Of a stretch of DNA of 64,000 nt, positions 1 through 9,243 are shown one piece after another. The translations under genes were made by a program, and so were the position numbers. A model generated the notes under the pieces. That model had not been told where the DNA came from and did not search any database. It saw only the letters and a program-made list of their open reading frames with translations. The DNA is taken from positions 3,521 through 67,520 of the forward strand of contig CAZSPZ010000008.1 in NCBI GenBank assembly GCA_964608965.1, in the 5' to 3' direction. Origin of the DNA: UBA10908 sp964608965 (GTDB lineage: Bacteria; Bacillota; Clostridia; Peptostreptococcales; Anaerovoracaceae). How positions within the stretch are numbered: the stretch's first letter is position 1; each line of letters starts with the position of its first letter.

Positions 1-945
1 CAAGTGTCTCGAATAATTTTCTATTCCTTTGCAGGAGCCGATTTCCCGAAGCATCTCTAAATCATAGCGGGTCCGCTGTTCGAGCCTTTGGGCTTCCAGA
101 AGCTTTCCTCTATCGCGAAACCATACGAGACGATCTTCCAATTCCTCCTCGATGGTGACGATTGCCCTTTCCATGTTTTCTTTGGAAGTGACATAATGCG
201 AGGCCGGGAATATGGAAATGTGACTGCGCTGCCCTGTTATTTCTCCGGTGAGCGGATTCATTTCTTTTATGGACTCTATTTCATCTCCGAAAAGCTCTAC
301 GCGAACAGCCTGGTCGGAGCCGGCAGGAATGATGTCGATCACATCTCCCCGAACACGGAAAGTTCCTCGCTCAAAACCCATATCGCTGCGCGCAAACTGA
401 ATGTCCACAAGCTTGCGCAAAATTTCATTGCGGCTCTTGCGCATGCCCGGACGCAGGGACAGCGTCTGATTTTCGTAGTCTACGGGACTTCCCAGACCGT
501 AAATGCACGATACGGAAGCCACGATGATCACATCTCTTCTTTCGGCCAGAGCTGCGGTCGCGGAGTAGCGAAGACGATCAATCTCCTCGTTGGTATCTGA
601 ATCTTTTTCTATATAAGTGTCAGTGGACGGCACATACGCCTCCGGCTGATAATAATCGTAGTAACTGACAAAATACTCCACCGCATTTTCAGGGAAAAAC
701 TCTTTGAATTCTCCGCAGAGTTGAGCTGCCAGGGTTTTATTGTGAGAGATGACAATGGTCGGTTTTTGGACCTGTTGAATGACATTGGCCACGGTAAACG
801 TTTTGCCTGATCCTGTAACGCCAAGAAGCGTCTGATGCTTTTTTCCATTTTGGATTCCTGCAACCAAACGCTTAACGGCATCGGGCTGATCTCCTGTCAT
901 TTGATAGGGAGCCCGCAATTTAAATTTTCCGCTCTTTTCAATCAT
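1..945 (-). CDS. uvrB: Excinuclease ABC subunit B, 3' part cut by window edge
   Basis: UvrB is the damage-verifying helicase-like subunit of nucleotide excision repair; it is loaded by UvrA and recruits UvrC. The 315 visible codons are the N-terminal half: Walker A GVTGSGKT near residue 40, then the beta-hairpin region with YYDYYQPEAYVPSTDTYIEKD, and finally ENYSRHL at the left edge. The ATG at 943-945 opens MIEKSGKFKLRAPYQMTGDQ, typical of the family. The gene lies 5 bp after rqcP and is probably cotranscribed with it. The C-terminal helicase motifs lie outside the window. Confidence 0.95.
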   Translation of the reverse strand, partial: MIEKSGKFKLRAPYQMTGDQPDAVKRLVAGIQNGKKHQTLLGVTGSGKTFTVANVIQQVQKPTIVISHNKTLAAQLCGEFKEFFPENAVEYFVSYYDYYQPEAYVPSTDTYIEKDSDTNEEIDRLRYSATAALAERRDVIIVASVSCIYGLGSPVDYENQTLSLRPGMRKSRNEILRKLVDIQFARSDMGFERGTFRVRGDVIDIIPAGSDQAVRVELFGDEIESIKEMNPLTGEITGQRSHISIFPASHYVTSKENMERAIVTIEEELEDRLVWFRDRGKLLEAQRLEQRTRYDLEMLREIGSCKGIENYSRHL

Positions 946-950
946 ATATC

Positions 951-1199
951 TTATTCCGATATTATTTCATATAAATCGGGAGCCTGTTCTTTTGTAACGT
1001 AGTCGGGTGTTGCTTTTACACGCACCTTTAATCTGGAATTGCCGAAGCAAATCAAAACCTCGTCTCCGGGCTTTACGTTTGCGCCTGGTTTTGCCGGTTT
1101 ATCGTTGAGAAATATACGTTCCTGCTCACATGCATCGTGGGCAATGGTACGTCGTTTAATCAAACGTGAATTTTTTAAGTATTTATCTATTCGCATCAT
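951..1199 (-). CDS. rqcP: RqcP/YabO-like S4-domain RNA-binding protein
   Basis: This is a small S4-domain protein of 81-82 residues. The S4 fold covers residues 2-60 (RIDKYLKNSRLIKRRT followed by KPGANVKPGDEVLI). RqcP/YabO works in bacterial ribosome quality control, stabilising peptidyl-tRNA on obstructed 50S subunits while RqcH adds alanine tails. Its place after hup and near mazG, the flippase and mfd matches the yabM-yabN-yabO order of Bacillus. Two ATG codons (1199 and 1196) are adjacent; the second gives the usual family start MRIDKYL. The Shine-Dalgarno is weak (GAAAG) and sits directly after the U-tract of the preceding terminator. Confidence 0.88.
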   Translation of the reverse strand: MMRIDKYLKNSRLIKRRTIAHDACEQERIFLNDKPAKPGANVKPGDEVLICFGNSRLKVRVKATPDYVTKEQAPDLYEIISE

Positions 1200-1210
1200 C
1201 TTTCATTCTT

Positions 1211-1241
1211 AAAAAGAAAAGGGGCAACCGAAGTTGCCCCC
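1211..1241 (-). terminator. Intrinsic terminator after hup with a UUCG tetraloop
   Basis: On the minus strand an 8-bp stem GGGGCAAC/GTTGCCCC closes a UUCG loop and is followed by TTTTCTTTTT. It lies between the hup stop and the rqcP start, so rqcP-uvrB expression would need read-through or a promoter not recognised here. Confidence 0.85.
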
Positions 1242-1253
1242 ACATATTGTCGC

Positions 1254-1538
1254 TTATTTCTTGTTGTTGACCGCATCTTTGAAAGCTTTGCCGGCTTTAA
1301 AGACAGGCGCTTTAGAAGCAGCAATCTTTACAACTTCGCCCGGTTTCTGGGGATTTCTTCCCATCCTGGCTTTTCTGTCTCTGATTTCGAATGTTCCGAA
1401 ACCGATCATTTGAACTTTGTCACCCTTCTTAAGAGCGCCTTCTACAGATTCCATAAATGCATTGATTGTAGCCTCTGTATCTTTTTTGGTAAGTCCTGTT
1501 TTCTCTGCTACGCTTGCTACTAATTCAGCTTTGTTCAT
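1254..1538 (-). CDS. hup: HU family DNA-binding protein
   Basis: HU is a dimeric histone-like protein that bends and compacts DNA. The 94-residue product starts MNKAELVASVAEKTGLTKKD and carries the signature GFGTFEIRDRKARMGRNPQ around residues 46-65, in the DNA-binding arm. A longer reading frame reaches 1610, but AGGAGG at 1543-1548 is spaced for the ATG at 1538, or the adjacent ATG at 1541. The start lies 37 bp after the mazG stop, and a strong terminator follows. Confidence 0.95.
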   Translation of the reverse strand: MNKAELVASVAEKTGLTKKDTEATINAFMESVEGALKKGDKVQMIGFGTFEIRDRKARMGRNPQKPGEVVKIAASKAPVFKAGKAFKDAVNNKK

Positions 1539-1575
1539 CATTTCCTCCTGCATCTGCCTTGCGGCCATAAATATA

Positions 1576-2406
1576 CTATTCCAAAGTCTTTGCTTTCTCC
1601 CAAAGTTCATCCATTTCGCTTAAAGTCATGTCAATCAACCGACGCCCATCAATCAGGGCTTGACTCTCAATATAGGAGAATCTTTGAATGAATTTTTGTG
1701 ACGTAAAATTGAGAGCTTCCTCCGGGTCGATATCCAAAAACCTGGCAACATTCACCACGGCGAAGAGCAGGTCTCCCAGTTCTTCTTTTATGTGGTTTTG
1801 ATCCCTGAGGCGATACGCCTCTTCCAGTTCCAGTGTCTCTTCTCTTACTTTCAGGAAGGCCTCGCTGACGTCGTCCCAGTCGAACCCTACTCTCTTGGCC
1901 TTCGCTTGAATCTTCTCGCTGCGGAGCAATGCCGGCAGGTGTCTTGGGATATTTCGCATGTCGTCGGTTTCAGAAAAGATTTTCTTCTCACCTTGCTTCA
2001 CATTTTCCCATAATTCCAATACATTGTCAACCGCCAATGCGTTATTCTGTGGGTTTTGGCCACTTTTTTTTTCGAAGACATGAGGATGACGGCGAAGCAT
2101 TTTTTCGGAAACGGCATTCGCGATATCCGTCATGGAGAATTCCCCGGCCTCCTCTGCGATCTGCGCATGCATCACGACCTGAAGCAAGACATCGCCCAAT
2201 TCCTCTTTAAGATTGTGCGTGTCTTTTTTCTCTATGGCCTCCACAACTTCGTAGGCCTCTTCCACGAGGCAGCGCGTTAGACTTTCGTGCGTCTGCTCTC
2301 TGTCCCAGGGACAGCCGCCCGGAGCGCGAAGCACCCTGATGATCGAAATCAAACGTGCTAAAGCTTCCTGTTCGCTGTCTGTGTTTTCGTAAAATTCTTC
2401 GTACAT
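1576..2406 (-). CDS. mazG: MazG nucleoside triphosphate pyrophosphohydrolase
   Basis: MazG hydrolyses NTPs and dNTPs to the monophosphate and is a house-cleaning enzyme. There are two MazG domains: residues about 20-110 with EEAYEVVEAIEKKD and EELGDVLLQVVMHA, and residues about 160-240 with EETLELEEAYR and KEELGDLLFAVVNVAR. The EExxE...ExxD metal-binding pattern is intact in both. At 276 residues it resembles E. coli MazG and lacks the tetrapyrrole-methylase domain that precedes MazG in Bacillus YabN. It starts 3 bp after the flippase stop, indicating translational coupling. Confidence 0.95.
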   Translation of the reverse strand: MYEEFYENTDSEQEALARLISIIRVLRAPGGCPWDREQTHESLTRCLVEEAYEVVEAIEKKDTHNLKEELGDVLLQVVMHAQIAEEAGEFSMTDIANAVSEKMLRRHPHVFEKKSGQNPQNNALAVDNVLELWENVKQGEKKIFSETDDMRNIPRHLPALLRSEKIQAKAKRVGFDWDDVSEAFLKVREETLELEEAYRLRDQNHIKEELGDLLFAVVNVARFLDIDPEEALNFTSQKFIQRFSYIESQALIDGRRLIDMTLSEMDELWEKAKTLE

Positions 2407-2409
2407 TTT

Positions 2410-4029
2410 TTACCTGACAATCTTTATTTTTTTGAGTAAAATCAAAAGTTTTTCTCCGTTGGGCAATGTGGCTAATTCTTCCACCGTGACTGTTTTTGTC
2501 GTCAAAACCATAAGAAGATAAACAACAACGCCAATAAGAATGGCAAGCACCGTGGAGAGCGAATTACCTAAAATAAGAGAAGCCAACTTATACGTCGACA
2601 GCGATGCAACGCCCATGATCGCCGCGGAAACCAAAGGTTTGCAAAGCGTTTGCATGATGTCGAATTTCGTTTGCGTATATTTTCGAACAGCCATCAAATT
2701 AAGAACCGAAGCAACGAAATACGCGGCAAGAGTACCTATGGCGGCGCCCCTTACATTGATGGAGGGAATTCCCGTCAACACATAGGTGACAATGATTTTT
2801 ACCAGTGCGCCGAAAAAAAGGTTTCTGACAGGGATCAATTGTTTTCCCACGCCTTGCAGAACACCGGTAAGCGTCTGTACCGTAGCCAGAAAAACGATGC
2901 CCACAGCCAGAATTGCCAGACAAGATGCGGCATTCACCGCGCTGCTCTTTTGCATGGGATATAAGAGGAGCATGATCGGTTTGGCAAGCACCGCCATTCC
3001 GACGGCGCAGGGTATGCTCAAAATCAAAGCGTATCGTAAGCCCAAAGCGATATTTTTACGCATAAATTCCAGCTCGCCTCGCATGTGGGAGGAAGCGATC
3101 ACCGGGACTAAACTCATGGCCACAGCCTGCGTCAGAACCTGCGGGAAGTTGATCAATGGTGCAGCCATACCGGTAAGCTGACCATAAAGCCCTCTGGCAA
3201 CAGCGGATTCATATCCGATGTCAATCAGACGAACTTTTACGATGGCTGTATCGATGGCATTGATGATCGGCATGATGGATGCGCCTATCGTTATGGGAAT
3301 TGCGATCAAAAGCAAAGCCCAAAGAATTTTCTTTGTCGATTCCAGCGGCGTTTTATCAGCGCCTTTCAAGTCGGCGGCAATAGATTTTTTGTTCAGCTGA
3401 TAAATAATAAGAATACCGGCAAAGCCGAAAATCCCTCCGGCGGTAGCGCCGAAAGAAGCGCCCGCCGCGGAATATTGAAGACCTTTCGGCAAGAAGTATA
3501 TCGCCAAGCCCAGACCGATCACCACGCGAAAAAGTTGTTCGACAACTTGAGATACAGCGGTGGGCGTCATATTTTGCCGGCCTTGGAAATATCCTCGGTA
3601 AGAGGCCATCAGCGGAACGAAAAACAAGGCCGGAGCAATGGCTTTCATTGCATAGACCGCTTCCGGCTCTTTCATGAGTTCCGTAATTTTTTCTGCTCCG
3701 AAGAAGAGGATTGAGGAAGAAGTCGCTCCTATCGCAAGTAAGAGCAGGAAGGACAGACGAAAAACCCGATGCGCCTCGTATGGCCTGTCTAAAGCATTGC
3801 GCTCGGCAACCATTCTGGAAATGGCAGTAGGGATACCGGCTGTTGCAATGGTAAGAAAAAGCACATAAATCGGATAAGCCGTCTGGTAATACCCCATGCC
3901 GTCGTCACCGATGATGTTCGTAAGGGGGATGCGAAAAGCGGCTCCCAATATCTTGATGGCAAGCCCTGCAATTCCAAGAATAACCGCACCTTTTACGAAT
4001 GACTTATTCTTTTGTGTAACCGAGGTCAT
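2410..4029 (-). CDS. SpoVB/YabM-like polysaccharide biosynthesis flippase (MOP superfamily)
   Basis: This multi-pass membrane protein (539 residues, about 14 hydrophobic segments) belongs to the MATE-like MOP superfamily that includes SpoVB, YabM and MurJ, which flip lipid-linked sugars. It opens MTSVTQKNKSFVKGAVILG, followed by GAAFRIPLTNIIGDDGMGYYQ, the signature region of the SpoVB group. AAAGGAG six bases before 4029 selects this ATG over the upstream one at 4116. It corresponds in position to Bacillus yabM. The exact substrate cannot be told from sequence. Confidence 0.88.
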   Translation of the reverse strand: MTSVTQKNKSFVKGAVILGIAGLAIKILGAAFRIPLTNIIGDDGMGYYQTAYPIYVLFLTIATAGIPTAISRMVAERNALDRPYEAHRVFRLSFLLLLAIGATSSSILFFGAEKITELMKEPEAVYAMKAIAPALFFVPLMASYRGYFQGRQNMTPTAVSQVVEQLFRVVIGLGLAIYFLPKGLQYSAAGASFGATAGGIFGFAGILIIYQLNKKSIAADLKGADKTPLESTKKILWALLLIAIPITIGASIMPIINAIDTAIVKVRLIDIGYESAVARGLYGQLTGMAAPLINFPQVLTQAVAMSLVPVIASSHMRGELEFMRKNIALGLRYALILSIPCAVGMAVLAKPIMLLLYPMQKSSAVNAASCLAILAVGIVFLATVQTLTGVLQGVGKQLIPVRNLFFGALVKIIVTYVLTGIPSINVRGAAIGTLAAYFVASVLNLMAVRKYTQTKFDIMQTLCKPLVSAAIMGVASLSTYKLASLILGNSLSTVLAILIGVVVYLLMVLTTKTVTVEELATLPNGEKLLILLKKIKIVR

Positions 4030-4087
4030 TATCTGCTCCTTTGAGCCTTTATATTTTGGATGGCACTTAAAAAAGTATAACAGAATA

Positions 4088-4116
4088 ATTATATATTCAA
4101 TCTTTGTCCCATGCAA
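4088..4116 (-). promoter_or_regulatory. Sigma-A promoter for the flippase-mazG-hup unit
   Basis: TTGCAT (4111-4116) and TATAAT (4088-4093) are separated by exactly 17 bp on the minus strand, in the 140-bp gap between mfd and the flippase gene. Transcription would begin near 4081, about 50 bases before the ATG at 4029. Confidence 0.7.
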
Positions 4117-4169
4117 TCGAGTAATCGCTGTTTTATCGGGTTTGTTTAGCCGTATCTGTCGACTTTCGC

Positions 4170-7100
4170 CTATTCGATCGAATCGGTGATCAATGAAAGC
4201 AATGCCAGAGCTTCTTGCGCCACAGGGAGTTTTTCCAGAGACAAGGATAATCGAGGTTCCACCCCTCCGAATATGGTAAGTCTTAAACCATAATCATCCA
4301 AGAGCACACCAAGCGCTTCAGGTGTCAATGAGTTTTTCTTTTCAAAAATAACGACCAACTTCTTGTGTTGCAAGACAATTTTGTGCACACCAAGAACGGA
4401 AGCCATCGACCTTATAAGAGCAATGTCCAGAAGGTTTTCCGCTTCTTTGGGAAGATCTCCGAAACGGTCCAGCAATTCATCGATCACTTCGAGTTTATCT
4501 TCCTGATTCATCATGGAAGCAATGCGCTTGTACATCGACAGTCGAGTCAATTCATCTTCGATGTAACGTTCCGGCAAATATGCAGGAATAGAAAGTTCCA
4601 CGGAAGTATCGGCCTGAAGCGCTTTCTTCTGTTCGGCCTCTCCTTTTAATTCCCGGACAACTTCCTCCACCATTTTGCAGTAGAGTTCATACCCGATAGA
4701 GAGCATATGCCCGGATTGCTCTATGCCCAATATATTTCCTGCGCCGCGAAGTTCCAAGTCCCGCATAGCCACCCTGAAACCGGCACCGAACTCTGTAAAT
4801 TCGCGAATAGCTCGCAGTCTTTTTTCTGCTACTTCGGAAAGTACTTTATCCTTTTTATACACAAGGTAAGCGTAAGCCAGTCTGTTTGAACGCCCCACTC
4901 TCCCTCTTAACTGATAAAGCTGAGACAGCCCGAAGTGATCCGCATCCAGTATGATGATCGTGTTGACGTTTGGAATATCAAGGCCCGATTCAATAATCGT
5001 CGTAGAAACAAGAACATCATGTTCTCCTTCGACAAAGCCCATCATGACATCTTCCAGTCCCCTCTCGCCCATTTGGCCGTGGCCTACGGCTACTCTGGCT
5101 TCCGGAACCAATTCCCGGATTTTATTGGCGACCCGGACAATTCCTCTCACCCTGTTGTACACGATGAAAACCTGTCCTCCGCGGCCGATTTCCCTTCTTA
5201 CCGCGTCAGACAAAAGCAGGTCATCCTGTTCCATAACATATGTTTGAACCGGATAGCGATCTTCGGGAGGTTCCTCGATAAGGCTCATATCGCGCACGCC
5301 GATCAAAGACAAGTGGAGCGTGCGCGGAATCGGGGTTGCGGACAATGTCAACACATCCACGTTCTTCCTTAGCTTCTTGATCGCTTCTTTGTGCTGCACG
5401 CCAAAGCGCTGTTCTTCGTCTATGACCAATAATCCAAGATCTTTGAGTTCCACATCTTTAGACAGCAGGCGATGAGTGCCTACCAGTACATCTATTTCGC
5501 CTGTTTTGAGCTTCTTAATAATGCCATCCTGCTGTTTTTCGCTCCGAAACCGTGAAAGCATCTCCACTTTAAACGGGTAGGCTGAGAATCTTTCGGTGAA
5601 CGTCTTAAAATGCTGGTTGGCAAGAATGGTCGTCGGAACTAAAACGACAGCTTGCTTGCCCTGTTCAATACACTTAAAAATAGCTCTGGCCGCCACTTCG
5701 GTCTTTCCGTATCCGACATCTCCGCACAAGAGGCGATCCATGGCTTTGGAACTCTCCATATCCCTCTTGATTTCTTCGACCGAACGCAATTGATCCGCTG
5801 TTTCTTCGTATTCGAAGCTGTCTTCGAATTCCTTTTGCCAGGCGGAATCCACATCGAACCGATATCCTTGCACAAGTTCTCTTTCCGCTGACAGCGCAAG
5901 AAAATCTTGCGCCATATCTGTTATGGCAGCCTTTGCTCTGGCTTTCGTCTTTTGCCAATCACCGCCGGACAGCCGATTGATTTTAGGGGCAACGCTGTCG
6001 CTTCCCACATATTTTTGGATGGATTCCATCTGATCGACGGGAACATAGAGCACATCTTCCGCCGCGTATCGAATTTTCAGATAATCCCGGACACTGCCTT
6101 GAATCTCGAGCTTTTCCACCCCGGTAAATTTTCCAACGCCATGGCTTTCGTGAACGACATAATCGCCTTTCCTTATATCGGTAAAAGCTTTTATCTCTCT
6201 ACCTTTATGGGATTTTTGCGTTCGCTTTTGCTTTGTATGGGAGAAGATGTCCTGCTCCGAAATATATAGGACTTTTTCATCGCAGTATTCCGTGCCTTGA
6301 GATAAGACTCCGTTTCTAAGTTCTACGGCAGTTCCAAGGCCTGCGCGGTCCAGAAATTCCTTTAAGTTTATGATGCGCTCTTCCGAAGAACAAGCCATGA
6401 TGATTTTATAGCCTTGCTTTGCAAAACGCGAAAGCTCCGCTTCCAGAAGTTCCATGTGACCGTTAAACACGGGCGCCTGTCTGGTTGGAATGGATACGAT
6501 ATCGTCGAGCCTGGTCAGGCCTCGAATTTGCTGCGTAAAAGGCGTGCAATAGTAAATATCACAGAAGGATGACATTTCCCTAAGTTTGCTCAAATCGCCC
6601 CTGTTGGGAAGCGAAAGAAAATCTTCGGGGGCGCCTTCGGCTTTTTCGATGATAATTTTACGATCTTCCAAGGTTTCCTTATCGTAGAAATCCAAAACCT
6701 CTTCCATTCGACCCGGATCGTCGACCATGACAAAGCTTGGGGCATTCAGATAATCCCAAATAAACTGGGGTTCTTCGTAAAAATAAGCGACAAAATTCTC
6801 CAAATACTGGAGGTTCATCCCTTCTTCTATACAGTCAATTAAGTAATCCCTTTTTGACCGTAGTCTCTCGGCTTCCTCCGCATCCCCGTGTTTTGCGATG
6901 GCTGATCCGTAAGCCCTTGCTATATGCTTTGCCGCTTTGGCAAAACGCTCTTCGTTTCGCACAAGAAATTGAGCCGGATAAATCTTCAGCAGCTTTTCAT
7001 TTTCCTTTGATCGCTGGGTCGAGGCGTCGAACAAACGGATGGAATCTACCTCGGTATCGAAAAATTCAATTCTCGCAGGATCTTCCACACCCGGAATATA

Positions 7101-7577
7101 AACGTCGACGATATCCCCGCGGACAGCAAACTGACCTCCCGATTCCACAATGTCTGCTCTTTCGTAGCCCATTCGGGAAAGGCGGCGAATTAAATCATCT
7201 CTGTCCAACTGACCGCCCAGGCGTATTTCTAAAAAGTCTTTAAAAAATTCAGTTTTGGGAGGTAGTTTTTTTAAAGCGCCAAGAACAGGTGCCACAACGA
7301 CGCAGGGCATTCCTTCGGCAATTTTGTCCAATACGGAAAGACGGGCAATCAACTCGGCGGTGCTTTTTGCCTCGTAACGCAAAATCCCGGGTTCGGTCTC
7401 CGGCCAGACAAGCACAGGAATAGGCGAAAAAAAGGACAAGTCCTGCGCAAGTCGCTTCGCCCTGCTTTCCGAAGTTGTAACAATCAGGCTCTGTCCTTTG
7501 TTTTTATCTATGAACTGCGCCGCCATCGGTGCTATTCGAATATCGGATATCCCCGATAAATTTATAATTTTACCCAT
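4170..7577 (-). CDS. mfd: Transcription-repair coupling factor Mfd
   Basis: Mfd removes RNA polymerase stalled at DNA lesions and recruits UvrA. The 1135-residue protein has all family modules: a UvrB-like N-terminal region, the CarD-like RNA-polymerase-interacting domain at about 465-530 (GDYVVHESHGVGKF), helicase Walker A GDVGYGKT near 617, DEEQ near 720, SATPIPRT, the motif-VI segment QLRGRVGRS near 875, and the C-terminal TRCF domain. Its start overlaps the pth stop by 8 bp (ATGGGTAA), so the two are translationally coupled. Confidence 0.97.
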   Translation of the reverse strand: MGKIINLSGISDIRIAPMAAQFIDKNKGQSLIVTTSESRAKRLAQDLSFFSPIPVLVWPETEPGILRYEAKSTAELIARLSVLDKIAEGMPCVVVAPVLGALKKLPPKTEFFKDFLEIRLGGQLDRDDLIRRLSRMGYERADIVESGGQFAVRGDIVDVYIPGVEDPARIEFFDTEVDSIRLFDASTQRSKENEKLLKIYPAQFLVRNEERFAKAAKHIARAYGSAIAKHGDAEEAERLRSKRDYLIDCIEEGMNLQYLENFVAYFYEEPQFIWDYLNAPSFVMVDDPGRMEEVLDFYDKETLEDRKIIIEKAEGAPEDFLSLPNRGDLSKLREMSSFCDIYYCTPFTQQIRGLTRLDDIVSIPTRQAPVFNGHMELLEAELSRFAKQGYKIIMACSSEERIINLKEFLDRAGLGTAVELRNGVLSQGTEYCDEKVLYISEQDIFSHTKQKRTQKSHKGREIKAFTDIRKGDYVVHESHGVGKFTGVEKLEIQGSVRDYLKIRYAAEDVLYVPVDQMESIQKYVGSDSVAPKINRLSGGDWQKTKARAKAAITDMAQDFLALSAERELVQGYRFDVDSAWQKEFEDSFEYEETADQLRSVEEIKRDMESSKAMDRLLCGDVGYGKTEVAARAIFKCIEQGKQAVVLVPTTILANQHFKTFTERFSAYPFKVEMLSRFRSEKQQDGIIKKLKTGEIDVLVGTHRLLSKDVELKDLGLLVIDEEQRFGVQHKEAIKKLRKNVDVLTLSATPIPRTLHLSLIGVRDMSLIEEPPEDRYPVQTYVMEQDDLLLSDAVRREIGRGGQVFIVYNRVRGIVRVANKIRELVPEARVAVGHGQMGERGLEDVMMGFVEGEHDVLVSTTIIESGLDIPNVNTIIILDADHFGLSQLYQLRGRVGRSNRLAYAYLVYKKDKVLSEVAEKRLRAIREFTEFGAGFRVAMRDLELRGAGNILGIEQSGHMLSIGYELYCKMVEEVVRELKGEAEQKKALQADTSVELSIPAYLPERYIEDELTRLSMYKRIASMMNQEDKLEVIDELLDRFGDLPKEAENLLDIALIRSMASVLGVHKIVLQHKKLVVIFEKKNSLTPEALGVLLDDYGLRLTIFGGVEPRLSLSLEKLPVAQEALALLSLITDSIE

Positions 7578-8187
7578 TTTCTGTTGTATCCGGCCCGACT
7601 TTTTCGGTTGCCGCTTTCTTTTTTGCCGGATTTTTATTAAACATTTTCATGGACTGGTCAATGCCCTCTTTCACAAAAAGTTCGCAAGCTTCCGCTGCCG
7701 TTAAAACCGCTTCGGCCAAAATCGGCCTTTCTTCCTTTGCATAATTCATAAGGACGTACTTTTCCAAAGGAATGACACCGTGATCGCCGATTCCGATTCT
7801 TATTCTGGGAAATTGATCCGTCCCAAGATGATAGAGCACGGACCGCATACCGTTATGAGTGCCTCCGCTGCCGCTTCTTCTTATGCGAACATCGCCCACA
7901 GCCAAATCTATGTCATCGTAAACGATCAGCAGTCGCGAAACGTCTTCCTTATAGAATTCCATAATTGGTCTGATCGCTTCGCCGCTTAAGTTCATATAGG
8001 TTTGAGGTTTAACGAGAACGAGCTTTTCTTCGCCGATTCTTCCTTCCCCGATAAGAGCTTTGCACTTCAGTTTTTTAATAGGGATCCCAAGACGAGACGA
8101 AAGCACATCCATGGTTAGAAACCCCATGTTGTGCCTTGAATTTATATATTCTTTTCCCGGGTTTCCCAACCCGCATATAATGTACAT
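7570..8187 (-). CDS. pth: Peptidyl-tRNA hydrolase
   Basis: Pth recycles peptidyl-tRNA by cleaving the ester bond between peptide and tRNA. The 205-residue product shows the N-terminal CGLGNPGKEYINSRHNMGF with the catalytic His around residue 20, then KPQTYMNLSG and YDDIDL. A charged C-terminal tail extends past the usual core end. A G+C-rich imperfect hairpin (8210-8231) lies between prs and pth without a convincing U-tract. The gene overlaps mfd by 8 bp. Confidence 0.96.
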   Translation of the reverse strand: MYIICGLGNPGKEYINSRHNMGFLTMDVLSSRLGIPIKKLKCKALIGEGRIGEEKLVLVKPQTYMNLSGEAIRPIMEFYKEDVSRLLIVYDDIDLAVGDVRIRRSGSGGTHNGMRSVLYHLGTDQFPRIRIGIGDHGVIPLEKYVLMNYAKEERPILAEAVLTAAEACELFVKEGIDQSMKMFNKNPAKKKAATEKVGPDTTENG

Positions 8188-8241
8188 GTGCCTATCCTGT
8201 AAAATTTACGGGCGCCCCCGGAGGGTCGCCCTCGCTAACTT

Positions 8242-9195
8242 TTATTCGTCGAACAGACGACTGATGGAATCGTTTGTGAATATTCTGATCATAGCTTCCG
8301 CAAACAAGGGGGCCACAGACAAGACCTTTATTTTGCTGAGCATTTTGTCTTGAGGAATGGGAATCGTATTAAGAAGAATCATTTCTTTAATTGCCGACGC
8401 TTCTATTCGTTCCAAAGCCGGACCGGATAGTATGGGATGAGTGGCGGCGGCATAAACATCTTTCGCCCCCATCGAAACCAAAGCGTTTGCAGCGTTGCAA
8501 ATCGTTCCGGCTGTATCGATCATGTCGTCTACCAAAATGCAGTTCTTGCCTTCGATGTCGCCGATAATGTTCATAATCTCGGAGACATTGGCTTTGGGAC
8601 GGCGCTTGTCTATGATGGCGATGGGTACATCGAAAGGATGCGCCATGCTTCTTGCCCTTGTTACACTGCCGTGGTCGGGCGACACGATGACCAAATCATC
8701 CAGATTCTTTTCCCTGAAATATTTTACCAATATAGGCATTCCTTTTAAATGATCGACAGGAATGTTGAAATAGCCTTGAATTTGCGCTGCATGCAGATCC
8801 ATCGTAACGACTCTGTCGGCTCCGGCAGTGCTGATGATATCCGCCACAAGCTTTGCGGTGATAGGATCTCTTGCCTTGGCTTTTCTGTCTTGCCTGGCGT
8901 ATCCGTAGTAAGGTATTACCGCATTGATACGGCCTGCGGAGGCTCGTTTAATGGCATCGATCATGATGCATAATTCCATGAGATTGTCGTTTACCGGATC
9001 GCAAGTCGGCTGAATGATATATGTGTCCAGTCCTCTTACTGTTTCCCATAGGCTGACAGAAACTTCTCCGTCGCTAAACTTACTGACGGTAGACTTTCCC
9101 AGTGTCCGCCCCATGATGCCTGCGATTTCCTCTGCCAGTTGGGGATGTGCATTTCCCGCAAAAATCTTATAGTCGGCAAAAATTCCGTTTTTCAT
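8242..9195 (-). CDS. prs: Ribose-phosphate pyrophosphokinase (PRPP synthetase)
   Basis: This enzyme makes PRPP from ribose 5-phosphate and ATP for purine, pyrimidine, histidine and NAD synthesis. The 317-residue protein has FSDGEVSV, the metal-binding helix VTMDLHAAQIQGYF near 130-145, the flexible loop region SPDHGSVTRAR, and the PRPP loop ILVDDMIDTAGT near 217-228, typical of class I enzymes. GGAGG precedes the ATG. It is 48 bp downstream of the GlmU-like gene, as gcaD-prs in Bacillus. Confidence 0.97.
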   Translation of the reverse strand: MKNGIFADYKIFAGNAHPQLAEEIAGIMGRTLGKSTVSKFSDGEVSVSLWETVRGLDTYIIQPTCDPVNDNLMELCIMIDAIKRASAGRINAVIPYYGYARQDRKAKARDPITAKLVADIISTAGADRVVTMDLHAAQIQGYFNIPVDHLKGMPILVKYFREKNLDDLVIVSPDHGSVTRARSMAHPFDVPIAIIDKRRPKANVSEIMNIIGDIEGKNCILVDDMIDTAGTICNAANALVSMGAKDVYAAATHPILSGPALERIEASAIKEMILLNTIPIPQDKMLSKIKVLSVAPLFAEAMIRIFTNDSISRLFDE

Positions 9196-9243
9196 TCTGC
9201 TTATTTTCCTCCGTTCAAACTACAATTCATGAATATATCTGTA

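Noticed and set aside
8210..8231. A terminator between prs and pth
   Set aside because: The stem is imperfect and is followed by GTAAATTTTAC rather than a U-run, so it is noted only in the pth entry.
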